From Polaromonas sp. (GTDB lineage: Bacteria; Pseudomonadota; Gammaproteobacteria; Burkholderiales; Burkholderiaceae_C), in contig JAURWY010000029.1 of the NCBI GenBank assembly GCA_030654695.1, positions 1-64,000 of the forward strand: 64,000 nucleotides of DNA. The letters are read 5' to 3'. Shown here piece by piece: positions 21,430 to 29,829 of the stretch. Positions within the stretch are counted from its first letter, which is position 1. Every line of letters starts with the position of its first letter. The position numbers were made by a program, and so were the translations under genes. Below the pieces are notes generated by a model. It saw nothing but the letters and a program-made list of their open reading frames with translations. It did not search any database and was not told the origin of the DNA.

Positions 21430-21887
21430 GTACGAAAACGGTGCGACCAGACGAAGCCGGAGACGCTCATACAGTTGCGCTCGAACGTCTTCGGCACGAA
21501 CTTGCACACCCACCTTTTCATTCACTATTTTCACCACAGGTAATTTCGGTGGATCCTGAGTCTGGCGTGGTGGTGATACTTTTGCCATACCAACTTAGTT
21601 TTCGGCGCGCACCTGACGTTGATGACATACATGGCGGTGTTATTGCTGCCGTCATTGATATGGCTGCCCATGCCGCAATAGCGGTGCAGATCGGGCGTAT
21701 GGCACCGACCATTGATTTACGTATCGACTACCTGCGCCCCGTGCCCGGAGTTGACTTGATTATCACCGCGCGAACCTTGCGAGTTGGTCGCTCTATCGGA
21801 CGCGCTGATGTCGAGGTTAATACGGGCCCCGGAACTGCCTTGCTAGCGGTAGGTAGAGGCAGCTTCAGCACATTTAGTGCCGCTTGA
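21426..21887 (+). CDS. PaaI-like hotdog thioesterase
   Basis: A 153-residue hotdog-fold protein. The core helix region DIHGGVIAAVIDMAAHAA (about 77-94) matches PaaI-type thioesterases, followed by TIDLRIDYLRPV on the central strand. Such enzymes hydrolyse stalled acyl-CoA intermediates and free trapped CoA. It is translationally coupled to the acyl-CoA ligase by an ATGA overlap, which supports a salvage or proofreading role for that ligase's products. Confidence 0.85.
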   Translation: MSTKTVRPDEAGDAHTVALERLRHELAHPPFHSLFSPQVISVDPESGVVVILLPYQLSFRRAPDVDDIHGGVIAAVIDMAAHAAIAVQIGRMAPTIDLRIDYLRPVPGVDLIITARTLRVGRSIGRADVEVNTGPGTALLAVGRGSFSTFSAA

Positions 21888-21923
21888 GCGAACCATTAAT
21901 AACGACATAAATTGGAGAAAACT

Positions 21924-22928
21924 ATGCGTGCAGTGAACATTCAGGAATTTGGCGGAATAGATGATTTGGTTATTGAGAATGTGGCCGACCCAGTGGCCGG
22001 AATTGGCGAGGTTCTTGTCGATATACAAGCGACAGCAGCCAATTTTGTCGATCTGTTGGTCATTAGCGGGAAATACCAATTTTTACCTCCACGCCCTTTC
22101 ATACCGGGGAAATTGCCAACGGGTGTAGTCGCCGCTCTAGGGCAAGGGGTTTCGACGCTAAAGATTGGGGACCGCGTATTAACGCTAGCCGAGCAGGGCG
22201 GGTATGGGGAAAAAATTGCCGTTCCTGCAAAAGACTGTTTTATATTGCCCCAGAATTTATCGTTCATCAATGCGGCCGCTATGGCGTTAGCTTACGACAC
22301 TGCATGGTTTGCGTTGTGTGAGCGTGCCCGTGCCAAGCCCGGTGAAACGGTTCTTGTTCTTGGCGCGTCTGGTGGCGTAGGGATGGCGGCCGTTCAGTTA
22401 GCCAAGGCTTACGGAATGCGTGTGCTGGCAGGCATTGCAAATCCAGCTAAAGCCGATCTCGTGCGACAAGCTGGAGCCGACGAGATCATCGATCTTTCCG
22501 CACCAGATTTGCTTGAGAGCTTGCGTGCGCAGGTTAAGGCGTTAACTCAGGGACGCGGTGTCGACGTCATACTGGACCCGCTAGGTGGCGACATCTTCGA
22601 TGCCGCTATTCGTGCTACGGCTTGGCGCGCACGCGTAGTAGTCATTGGATTTGCGGCGGGCCGCATCCCCACGCTCAAGGTCAACTATGTGCTATTGAAA
22701 AATATCGAGGTCAGCGGTCTACAAATCAGCGACTACAGGAAGCGAGCGCCCAAAGAGATGGCTCATTGCCTCGCAGAAATTTTTCGACTGTTCGAAGAAG
22801 GTAAGTTACAAGCGATGCCCACATCCGCCTTTCCCCTTGATCAAGTTAGGGTTGCCCTGCAGCATCTGGTGAACAGGACTGCGCAGGGGCGAGTGATTCT
22901 GACCATGGGACAGTCTGCCGAGAAATAA
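21924..22928 (+). CDS. MDR-family NADPH:quinone oxidoreductase-like protein
   Basis: About 334 residues of the medium-chain dehydrogenase/reductase superfamily, zinc-free quinone reductase branch. The NAD(P)-binding motif is LVLGASGGVGMAAVQLAKAYG (about 150-170), with DVILDPLGGDIFDAA further on. No zinc-ligand cysteine cluster is seen. It starts 36 bp after the thioesterase gene with GGAG upstream of ATG 21924. It could reduce a quinone or an enone intermediate, including an enoyl-CoA, of the pathway. The exact reaction cannot be stated. Confidence 0.85.
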   Translation: MRAVNIQEFGGIDDLVIENVADPVAGIGEVLVDIQATAANFVDLLVISGKYQFLPPRPFIPGKLPTGVVAALGQGVSTLKIGDRVLTLAEQGGYGEKIAVPAKDCFILPQNLSFINAAAMALAYDTAWFALCERARAKPGETVLVLGASGGVGMAAVQLAKAYGMRVLAGIANPAKADLVRQAGADEIIDLSAPDLLESLRAQVKALTQGRGVDVILDPLGGDIFDAAIRATAWRARVVVIGFAAGRIPTLKVNYVLLKNIEVSGLQISDYRKRAPKEMAHCLAEIFRLFEEGKLQAMPTSAFPLDQVRVALQHLVNRTAQGRVILTMGQSAEK

Positions 22929-22931
22929 GAG

Positions 22932-23894
22932 ATGTCCCTACGCTATGAAGAAGTAGGTCAGCGCCTAAAGGCCTTTCGACTCGGATCTGGACTTACCGCT
23001 GACGAAATTTCGCAACAAATCGGTATATCGCGTACTGCGCTTTATCGTGCGGAGAAGGGTGGTCTTGCAAAAATAGAGATGCTTGAGAAATTGTCCGAGT
23101 TGCTTCAGGTTTCAATGCCAACCCTGCTCGGCGTTGGCATTGAATACATCCCTTCAGCAGTTAGCTATTTCGAGCGCACCCGCCAACTTGAGGAAACCGC
23201 AGACCATTTGGTTGTGTTGGCAGGTCCGATCTCATTTCTACTCGCATCGGACCTTTTCGATTCGGCGCTCGAACAAGTACTGCGTGAAAGTATTTCTACT
23301 GACGTGCCCGACCAGGTTCGTGCCCATGCCGATGTGGGCAAGATTATGGAAATCCTTCATGAGCGCAAGCAGACTTACCGTCGTCGTCGTCCTAGCATCG
23401 TCAACCTGATATCGACGAGGCAAATTGAACGATTTCTCAACAATGGCATGGTCGGCAGTCAACGCCTGTCCGACGACGACTATGCAAAGCGCCATGCAAT
23501 GGCGCGGCATGAATTGGAGCATTTCGCTTCGCTTATCCGCAAAGAATCTATCGGTGTGCAGATTGGCCTGGTCAGCGACAACCTTCCGCACAATGGCTTC
23601 CAGATTTTTCGGCAGTCCGAGCGTAGCACGCTGACCATAAGTCCCTTTCGACTGGGGGAACAGCCCAATATCCGCGTTGGCGTGGCTATGGCCACCTCTG
23701 CACTCGAAGCGTTGAGCATGCACCAACGCGTGGTGATAGAAGCGTGGCGCACAGCTATGAAGGGAGCTGTCGCAGCCGAATATTTGGACAGACTCTTGAC
23801 GAGTTCCCAATCGGCCGGATACGAGGCACAGAGCCACCTGAAGCAAGGTGCTACGACAAGGCTTCGAAACATTCCACGAAAGAGGATGATATGA
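22932..23894 (+). CDS. XRE-family regulator, second paralogue
   Basis: A 320-residue regulator that aligns along its whole length with the protein at 11756. The helix-turn-helix is LTADEISQQIGISRTALYRA, and the C-terminal domain shares RRRPSIVNLIS, GLVSDNLP and PFRLGEQPNIRVGVA. More than half the residues match by eye. It adds about 25 basic residues at the C-terminus. It lies 3 bp after the oxidoreductase stop and overlaps the next start as ATGA, so it is an internal cistron and its level follows pathway expression. The C-terminal domain is unrecognised. Confidence 0.85.
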   Translation: MSLRYEEVGQRLKAFRLGSGLTADEISQQIGISRTALYRAEKGGLAKIEMLEKLSELLQVSMPTLLGVGIEYIPSAVSYFERTRQLEETADHLVVLAGPISFLLASDLFDSALEQVLRESISTDVPDQVRAHADVGKIMEILHERKQTYRRRRPSIVNLISTRQIERFLNNGMVGSQRLSDDDYAKRHAMARHELEHFASLIRKESIGVQIGLVSDNLPHNGFQIFRQSERSTLTISPFRLGEQPNIRVGVAMATSALEALSMHQRVVIEAWRTAMKGAVAAEYLDRLLTSSQSAGYEAQSHLKQGATTRLRNIPRKRMI

Positions 23895-24613
23895 ACGAAC
23901 TAGATATAGCGCTGCGCACTGAATTGGTACTGGCCAACCATATCCTTGCAAATGAAAATGTGCTCGATGCTTTTGGCCACGTCAGTGTGCGACATCCCGA
24001 ACGAGCTGAACATTTTTTGATGTCCTGTTCTAGAGCGCCTGAGTTGATCGAGCGAGAAAACATCCTTGAGTACGGTCCCGACTCACAGCCGCTCGCACCT
24101 GACGGGCAAGCGCTCTATATAGAGCGCTTTATTCATGGTGAGATCTATCGCGCACGGCCCGACGTGCATGCGATTTGTCATCATCATGCTGCCGCCATCA
24201 TGCCGTTCTGCATAGCAGGTGTACGACTGGTGCCTGTTTACCAACATGGTGCGATGCTTGGGCCACACGTTCCTCTTTGGGACAGCCGCGACGATTTCGG
24301 CGATACGAACATGCTGGTCATCAATGCCGAACAAGGGGCGTCTCTGGCGCGTGTATTAGGTCCTTATTGCTTGGTGCTGATGCGACATCATGGGGCTACG
24401 GGGGTGGCGCAGTCCTTGCGTGATTTAGTGTTCCGATCGATCACTGCGTGCAGAAATGCAGAGTTTCAATTTTCGGCAAGTCTGTTGGGCCGTGATCAGG
24501 GCATAACTATCGAGGGATTGACCGAAGGCGAAATTGCCAAAGGGAGCAACGTTCCCCCTGCGGTGATAGCGCGGGCATGGGCTTATTGGCAGTCGCGGCT
24601 GCCAACGAGTTGA
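23891..24613 (+). CDS. Class II aldolase/adducin-fold protein
   Basis: About 240 residues. The metal-binding histidines of the class II aldolase fold are seen in AICHHHAAA (about 97-105) and LMRHHGATGVA (about 164-174), with PDGQALYIERFIHGEIY before them. Members act as fuculose-phosphate aldolases, epimerases or decarboxylases, and some decarboxylate aromatic acids. ATG 23891 overlaps the regulator's stop. In this context, decarboxylation or retro-aldol cleavage of a ring-derived acid is plausible, but the reaction is not fixed by sequence. Confidence 0.85.
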   Translation: MNELDIALRTELVLANHILANENVLDAFGHVSVRHPERAEHFLMSCSRAPELIERENILEYGPDSQPLAPDGQALYIERFIHGEIYRARPDVHAICHHHAAAIMPFCIAGVRLVPVYQHGAMLGPHVPLWDSRDDFGDTNMLVINAEQGASLARVLGPYCLVLMRHHGATGVAQSLRDLVFRSITACRNAEFQFSASLLGRDQGITIEGLTEGEIAKGSNVPPAVIARAWAYWQSRLPTS

Positions 24614-24769
24614 GATGGTCCGTGATTCCCATTGGCGTTGTCCTGAAAATTGGATCGTGTCACAGGGTTGGGGTTAGGAGCAGGGCTCATGATTGGTTCA
24701 GTAGGTTGGGCTCTTCCGAAGACTTGTTCGAAAGCGTGTTCATAAATTTCCATTAATTGAAAGTTTTCT

Positions 24770-25774
24770 ATGAAAAATATTTGCAATTTCACGAAATCGG
24801 TCTCCCGTAGATTCGTATTATCTGCACTTACCACATCTGCAATATTTGGCCTACTTAGTTTTAATCCTGCCTATGCAAGTACTTATCCAGAACGCCCGAT
24901 CACGCTCGTAGTCGCCTATGCACCGGGAGGTGGGGTTGACTCCATAAGCCGAATGCTCGCTCGAGAACTTGAGAGGGTCCTAAAGCAGCCAGTTGTTATC
25001 GTCAATAGACCAGGTGCAGGAGGCGTCATTGGTGCCACCTCTGTTGCACGTGCAGCCCCCGACGGTTACACATTATTCGTAGGCGACGTTGCTCTAGTCA
25101 CCGCTCCGCATTTGATGAAAAGTGTCACATACAGCCTGAGCAAAGACTTTGACCCGATTTCCCCGCTTTCATCTGCCCCCTTGGTGCTGACAGTACCCAT
25201 CACTTCGCCAATTAAAAGTCTAGTTGAACTTGATGCATATGGAAAAAAATCGGCAACTGGAATGACTTTTTCATCTGCAGGAATCGGTTCGACGCCACAT
25301 CTTGCGGGCGAGTTGCTGAAGTTAAATAGCAAGGCTAACTATGCGCACGTCCCTTATAAAGGGAGCGGTCCGGCAATGCTTGATCTAATCGCTGGGCGAT
25401 TAGATTTTGCCTTCTCTACCATTGCAGCGGCAAGGCCGTTTGTTGCGCAGGGGAAACTTCGTGTGTTGGCGACAACAGGAACGGAACGAAGCGCAGCATT
25501 TCCCGACGTTCCGACGGTAGCTGAAGCCATGCCTGGATTCAAAGTAATTTTTTGGACTGGGCTGCTGGCACCTGCAAAAACACCGGCTGCGATTCTAGAA
25601 AAGCTGAATGTTGCTGTACGCCAGGCCCTTGAAACAAATGAAATGCAAGAAGCCTTAAAAAAGACTGGAGAGTCAACAAATTACCTGCCTCTGAAACAAA
25701 GCGGTGATTTCTTTGCTGAGGAGGGCCGTAGGTGGGGAAACGTCATTTCAGAGGCCAAAATTCAGGTTGATTGA
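24770..25774 (+). CDS. Bug/TctC-type solute-binding protein (1 of 5)
   Basis: A 334-residue periplasmic binding protein with an N-terminal signal peptide (cleavage near AYA, residues 34-36). The mature start YPERPITLVVAYAPGGGVD and the later RPGAGGVIGA and PDGYTLF are hallmark Bug motifs. Such proteins bind carboxylated or aromatic small molecules. No TctA or TctB membrane gene is nearby, so it either uses a distant permease or serves as a sensor. It probably handles the substrate of block A. The stop codon lies inside a TTGA tandem repeat. Confidence 0.92.
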   Translation: MKNICNFTKSVSRRFVLSALTTSAIFGLLSFNPAYASTYPERPITLVVAYAPGGGVDSISRMLARELERVLKQPVVIVNRPGAGGVIGATSVARAAPDGYTLFVGDVALVTAPHLMKSVTYSLSKDFDPISPLSSAPLVLTVPITSPIKSLVELDAYGKKSATGMTFSSAGIGSTPHLAGELLKLNSKANYAHVPYKGSGPAMLDLIAGRLDFAFSTIAAARPFVAQGKLRVLATTGTERSAAFPDVPTVAEAMPGFKVIFWTGLLAPAKTPAAILEKLNVAVRQALETNEMQEALKKTGESTNYLPLKQSGDFFAEEGRRWGNVISEAKIQVD

Positions 25775-25783
25775 TTGATTGAT
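25767..25783 (+). repeat. Short TTGA tandem repeat across a stop codon
   Basis: Four consecutive TTGA units end at TTT and span the last codons and stop of the Bug gene. Slippage by one unit would change the C-terminus. Confidence 0.7.
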
Positions 25784-26157
25784 TTATTGAGCGGGTGTGA
25801 AGGGCCGCTGCCCTTGCTCCGCTCATGCAGGGCTTTCGTAGTTCGTGTGATTTTCCTTGGGAAATCTCTGCAAAACTCTGACAACGGTGCCAACCTGAAT
25901 GACGTTGAACAAGCATGAAATAAGGTAGCCTTGCCACCTGCTTGAAGAGCACAACTTGGGCATTCAATTGTGGCCACGATCAACGCTTCTTTTCCCGGGG
26001 CAAAGAAGTCAGAAAACTGGACTTAAAACTGAGGTAATGGGCGAAAGGATGATAAATTTCTGCCCGCTAATCGGAAATAATAAAAATGAGCGTCTGGAGC
26101 GCAACAGACTGCTGTTTTTTTAAGTATTTTGTTAGTCGGCTAGATGCCCGATTTAAT
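25775..26157. other. Gap of 383 bp without a recognised gene
   Basis: No ORF with family features is seen on either strand. The gap separates a plus-strand Bug gene from the minus-strand isochorismatase-fold gene, so it is a convergent 3' region. A T-rich run (TTTTTTT) near 26114-26120 could terminate plus-strand transcripts, but no clear stem precedes it. Confidence 0.5.
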
Positions 26158-26895
26158 TTATATTTTCTTTAATGAAGGCATCCTTTCATCGAAGAGTCCA
26201 GACTCCAAATTGCTTATGAATTGAATTGTTTCCGCAAGTGTGACTACATCCGCATATTTTTCATTCATATCGAAAAGACTGATCTTATGGCTAGTTTGTC
26301 CGCGATCAAAAGTACACTCCTCTACGACACTGACTTTATAGTTGTACGAAAATGCATCAATAACTGCGGCCCTTACACAACCACTCGTAGTGGTGCCGCA
26401 CACAAGCAGTGAATCCGCTTGCAAGTCGGTCAAAAAGGCTGCGAGCATTGTTCCAAAAAATGGACTTGGTTTCAGTTTTTTAATAACAATATCCTCCAGT
26501 TGTGGCGCGATAAAATTTGGTATTTCATTTCCATTGTCTGTGTGGTTCAGATTATCTTCGCCATTTCGAGAATTCTTATCTGCCCAGCGGCCTGCATCGA
26601 AGCCATCTTTACGCGGTTCGGCTCCTGTTGAGTAAATAACTGGAATACGTTTAGCCTTTGCCGCGGCTAACAATTTTCGGGTTTGCTGTACCGCATTCCA
26701 ACCCTCTTCGCCACAGCTGTGGCGCCATTTTTTTACTGACTCAAGAATAGGTTCGGGTTTATCGCCGATAAAGTTGATATTCACATCAACAACAAGTACC
26801 ACCGGACGACTCCCAAAACCCATACGCTTACCAAACCCGGATCCTAAAAATACGGCTTTGTCCCGTTCTGTTAAAACATCATTCCAACAATTCAT
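26158..26895 (-). CDS. Isochorismatase-fold cysteine amidohydrolase
   Basis: A 245-residue cysteine hydrolase. The catalytic triad Asp-Lys-Cys is visible: Asp in VVLVVDVNINF (about 34-38), Lys in KKLKPSPFFGT (about 134) and Cys in GTTTSGCVRAAV with the cis-peptide before it (about 167-178). The GRPVVL start and the long loop between residues 95 and 125 resemble N-carbamoylsarcosine amidase or maleamate amidase types. It should cleave an amide or carbamoyl group. It stands alone on the minus strand next to the IS element. With the amidase at 17690 it suggests a nitrogen-containing substrate for block A. Confidence 0.85.
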   Translation of the reverse strand: MNCWNDVLTERDKAVFLGSGFGKRMGFGSRPVVLVVDVNINFIGDKPEPILESVKKWRHSCGEEGWNAVQQTRKLLAAAKAKRIPVIYSTGAEPRKDGFDAGRWADKNSRNGEDNLNHTDNGNEIPNFIAPQLEDIVIKKLKPSPFFGTMLAAFLTDLQADSLLVCGTTTSGCVRAAVIDAFSYNYKVSVVEECTFDRGQTSHKISLFDMNEKYADVVTLAETIQFISNLESGLFDERMPSLKKI

Positions 26896-27201
26896 GACAG
26901 TCTCCTACTTCAGCAAGTAAATAAATCCACTGGTAAAAACGATTATTGTGCTATTAATTTGTATGATGCGGTCCTTATGTGCATTGTGTTTTTATTCCAC
27001 GATCGTACTTTCAGGAGCTAGGCTCGTGGATAGTTATTCGAATTTTTAGGTCTTAAAGTTCATTTTTTCCAGGTTGTAATTTTTTAAGTGACGCCCACAC
27101 TTGGCACTTTTATGGGTTACCGTTTATGTAATTCCCAATATTTATTTTCGCCACCCGATCGATGATTAATGAAATTTGGAATATCTTCCCCGCGCATAAC
27201 G
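26896..27201. other. Gap of 306 bp between hydrolase gene and IS
   Basis: AT-rich sequence containing the promoter region of the minus-strand hydrolase. No coding potential is recognised. CCACGA near 26998 and TCGTGG near 27024 form a 6-bp inverted repeat, too weak to call. Confidence 0.5.
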
Positions 27202-27215
27202 GGCTGCTGAAATAC
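27202..27215 (+). repeat. IS left terminal inverted repeat
   Basis: GGCTGCTGAAATAC; perfect complement of the right end at 28409-28422. Confidence 0.9.
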
Positions 27216-27344
27216 TGAATAAATCAGCTGTCCATCCCGTCCCAGACGCTCGTTTTGCTGCTTCCCGATTTACGTGCAGAAATTTGCCATCCTTTTGGGC
27301 CGTTTTCTGCGCTTAGAGTCCGGTTTTCTGGATTCTTTGACCCC

Positions 27345-28340
27345 TCACGCCGCCTGCAGACGGATTTTCGCCAAGCTGCGCATCCGCGTTAAGTTGTACG
27401 CTGCCATGGTCAGCACAAACATCTGATCGACTCGCTTGAGTCCGCGCACCATCACCTGGCGCATGCGCCCTACCGACTTAGCCCAGCCAAAGCCTTGCTC
27501 GATCAGCTTTCGCTTTTGCACTGAAACTTTATAGCCTTCGCTGGCCGCGATCTCATCGGGCACTGCCGAGCGGAGCCAGGAGGTGTTTTTTGCCACGTGC
27601 GGCACCACCTTCATCTCAACGCAGGCGTCTATGAATTCCTGCGCGTCATACCCTTTGTCCGCCCCCGGCGTGATCTCGGCGCCCGAACGAGCAGCCGCTT
27701 GCCGGGCGTCGTTGATCATCACCTTGGCCACTTCTCGTTCGGCGTAACAATCGGCCGTGATGACCTGCGCATTGGCAAGCAGCCCATAACGGCTTTCGCT
27801 CAAGGTGTGGCCCATGAAACGCAGTCGGCTGGCGTTGTCGCCTTTGCAATAAAGGCGCGCATCGGCATCCGTGGTGGATGCGTGCGTCTCATTGCTGCGG
27901 CCCTGCCCTTTGAAGTTGCCGCCGTCGCCGCCCTCATTCCCTTCGTCTTGGCCGTCATTGTGAACGAAGCTTTTGTGACTGGCCCACGCCTGAATAAGCG
28001 TGCCGTCAACGCTGAAGGGCTCGACGATCGCATCGCCCATGGACAAGCCAACGAACCAGCGTAACAAGAGGTTGTATTGGGTTTGCTCCTTCAGCTGGCG
28101 CTCAGAGCGGATGCTATAAAGCACTTGCAGCAGCATGGCGCGCATTAACTTCTCAGGGGCGATGCTGGGACGACCGCCCTTGATATCGGCCTCGTAAATG
28201 CCGCAAAAAAGCGCATCCATCTGCACCAAAGCCGCGTTGACCATCAGACGCATGGCTCGCAGCGGATGCCCTGCAGGAATGAAATCTTCCAGCTGGCGCA
28301 AGGTAAATAGGCTCTCGTTGATCGTGTCGGCTCCGCGCAT
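27345..28340 (-). CDS. IS5-family DDE transposase
   Basis: 331 residues, apparently full length. The N-terminal segment LRQLEDFIPAGHPLRAMRL and RPSIAPEKLMRAMLLQVLYS are typical of IS5-group transposases. Acidic catalytic residues fit FSVDGTLIQAWAS (first Asp), TPGADKGYDAQEFID (second Asp) and LIEQGFGWAKSVG (Glu). There is no frameshift or early stop, so it may be active. It is oriented toward the left end. Confidence 0.95.
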   Translation of the reverse strand: MRGADTINESLFTLRQLEDFIPAGHPLRAMRLMVNAALVQMDALFCGIYEADIKGGRPSIAPEKLMRAMLLQVLYSIRSERQLKEQTQYNLLLRWFVGLSMGDAIVEPFSVDGTLIQAWASHKSFVHNDGQDEGNEGGDGGNFKGQGRSNETHASTTDADARLYCKGDNASRLRFMGHTLSESRYGLLANAQVITADCYAEREVAKVMINDARQAAARSGAEITPGADKGYDAQEFIDACVEMKVVPHVAKNTSWLRSAVPDEIAASEGYKVSVQKRKLIEQGFGWAKSVGRMRQVMVRGLKRVDQMFVLTMAAYNLTRMRSLAKIRLQAA

Positions 28341-28408
28341 GAATTTCGGCTTTGTAGTTCGATCTCAGATTAACGCTTCGGGCACGGCTTGCGTGGACTG
28401 ACGGGGAG

Positions 28409-28422
28409 GTATTTCAGCAGCC
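28409..28422 (-). repeat. IS right terminal inverted repeat
   Basis: GTATTTCAGCAGCC on the plus strand; perfect complement of the left end. Confidence 0.9.
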
Positions 28423-28437
28423 TGTTATGACAACCTA

Positions 28438-29829
28438 TTACGCCGATTGCCTGGAGTTAACAGCGGCAAGCATCTGCGGAATCAGGTCTTCCACAAGATG
28501 GGTATTGACCTTCCCGGTCATGAAGTCCGGATGGCTCACCGCGAAATGCTGGAACGCGATTGTGGTGTCGATGCCTGCAACCGAGAATTGCTCCAGCGCC
28601 CGCAGCATGCGCTGCACCGCTTCGGCGCGATCGGTTCCATACACGATCAGTTTCGCCACCATTGAATCGTAGAACATCGGCACTGTGTAACCGGCATAGC
28701 AGTGGGTATCTAGGCGAATATTCGGCCCCTGCGGCGGCAACCATTCAGTGATCAGGCCGGGGCTTGGGCGAAACCCTTGTTGTGGCAACTCCGCATTGAT
28801 CCGACATTCGATTGCGTGGCCGCGGAAGATCACGTCGGACTGCGCAAAGCGCAACGCTTCTCCCCGGGCGATGCGGAACTGTTCTTGAACAAGATCGATG
28901 CCCGTGATCATCTCGGTGACTGGATGCTCCACCTGTATTCTGGTGTTCATCTCGAGGAAGAAGAACGTGCCGGCATCCTGGTCGACAATGAACTCGACTG
29001 TACCCGCGTTCTCGTAGCCGTAGTTGCGCGCCAGCGTCACTGCAGCTTGCCGGATCTCTTCGCGCAGCTTCTCAGAGATGTTGGGCGCCGGCGCCTCTTC
29101 CACTAATTTTTGATGCCGGCGCTGCAAGGAGCAGTCGCGTTCACCGAGGTGGATCACATTGCCGAAACTGTCTCCGAGAACCTGTACCTCTATGTGCCGA
29201 GCATTCGAAATGAATCTTTCCAGATAGAGGGTGTCGTCCCCGAAGGCCGCGCGTGCTTCGCCCGATGCGGAAGTAAACATCTGCTGCATGTCACTGATAT
29301 CGGTGACGACTTTCATGCCCCGCCCGCCGCCGCCCGCCGCCGCCTTCATCATCAATGGAAGACCGATACGCTTACCGATTTCCACAGCCTCTTTGTATGA
29401 AGTGACTTTCTCGGAACCCGGCAGGGTAGGCAAGCCGTACAGGCGCGCCAGGATGCGAGCCTGGATCTTGTTACCCATTTGCCGGATCTGTTCCGGTTTC
29501 GGCCCGACAAAGATGACTCCGTTATCGGAGCAAGCTTGCGCCAATTCAGGCGACTCGGCCAGGAAACCGTAGCCGGGATGGAGCGCGTCCGATTGCGTCG
29601 CTAACGCGGCGGTAACGACAGCCTTGTAGTTCAGATAGCTATCAGTAGCACTGGCTGAGCCGATGCAAATGGTGCGTCCCGCCAATCGGGCTGCCAAGCT
29701 GTCCCGATCAGCGTCGGAAACCGCGAGCACGGTTTCAATTCCCAATGCCTGGCAGGCCCGGATAATGCGCACTGCGATTTCGCCACGATTGGCAATCAGA
29801 ACGCGGGAGACTTTCATTTGCGGGATCAC
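28438..29829 (-). CDS. Biotin carboxylase subunit (AccC/PycA type)
   Basis: About 460 residues; ATP-dependent carboxylation of the biotin carried by the neighbouring BCCP. The N-terminus VLIANRGEIAVRIIRAC, the ATP-grasp glycine loop KAAAGGGGRGMKVV (about 165) and EMNTRIQVEHPVTE (about 290) are diagnostic. The start is either GTG 29829, overlapping the BCCP stop, or ATG 29817. The gene ends only 15 bp from the IS right end and is the last gene of the minus-strand operon. With BCCP and the carboxyltransferase it forms a complete three-subunit enzyme, separate from housekeeping acetyl-CoA carboxylase. Confidence 0.93.
   Translation of the reverse strand: MIPQMKVSRVLIANRGEIAVRIIRACQALGIETVLAVSDADRDSLAARLAGRTICIGSASATDSYLNYKAVVTAALATQSDALHPGYGFLAESPELAQACSDNGVIFVGPKPEQIRQMGNKIQARILARLYGLPTLPGSEKVTSYKEAVEIGKRIGLPLMMKAAAGGGGRGMKVVTDISDMQQMFTSASGEARAAFGDDTLYLERFISNARHIEVQVLGDSFGNVIHLGERDCSLQRRHQKLVEEAPAPNISEKLREEIRQAAVTLARNYGYENAGTVEFIVDQDAGTFFFLEMNTRIQVEHPVTEMITGIDLVQEQFRIARGEALRFAQSDVIFRGHAIECRINAELPQQGFRPSPGLITEWLPPQGPNIRLDTHCYAGYTVPMFYDSMVAKLIVYGTDRAEAVQRMLRALEQFSVAGIDTTIAFQHFAVSHPDFMTGKVNTHLVEDLIPQMLAAVNSRQSA

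Larger units (their letters stand above)
27202..28422 (-). mobile_element. IS5-type insertion sequence
   Basis: A 1,221-bp element with one transposase gene. The ends GGCTGCTGAAATAC (27202-27215) and GTATTTCAGCAGCC (28409-28422) are perfect 14-bp inverted repeats. Similarity continues outward as CATAAC and GTTATG, so the true tip may be a few bases further out. No matching target duplication is seen in the flanks, which suggests recombination after insertion. A 91-bp copy of the left end is at 37609. Confidence 0.9.

Noticed and set aside
13946..21887. 4-Hydroxybenzoyl-CoA reductase pathway
   Set aside because: The ligase and three hydroxylase subunits suggested it, but the FAD subunit lacks the insertion that binds the additional [4Fe-4S] cluster.
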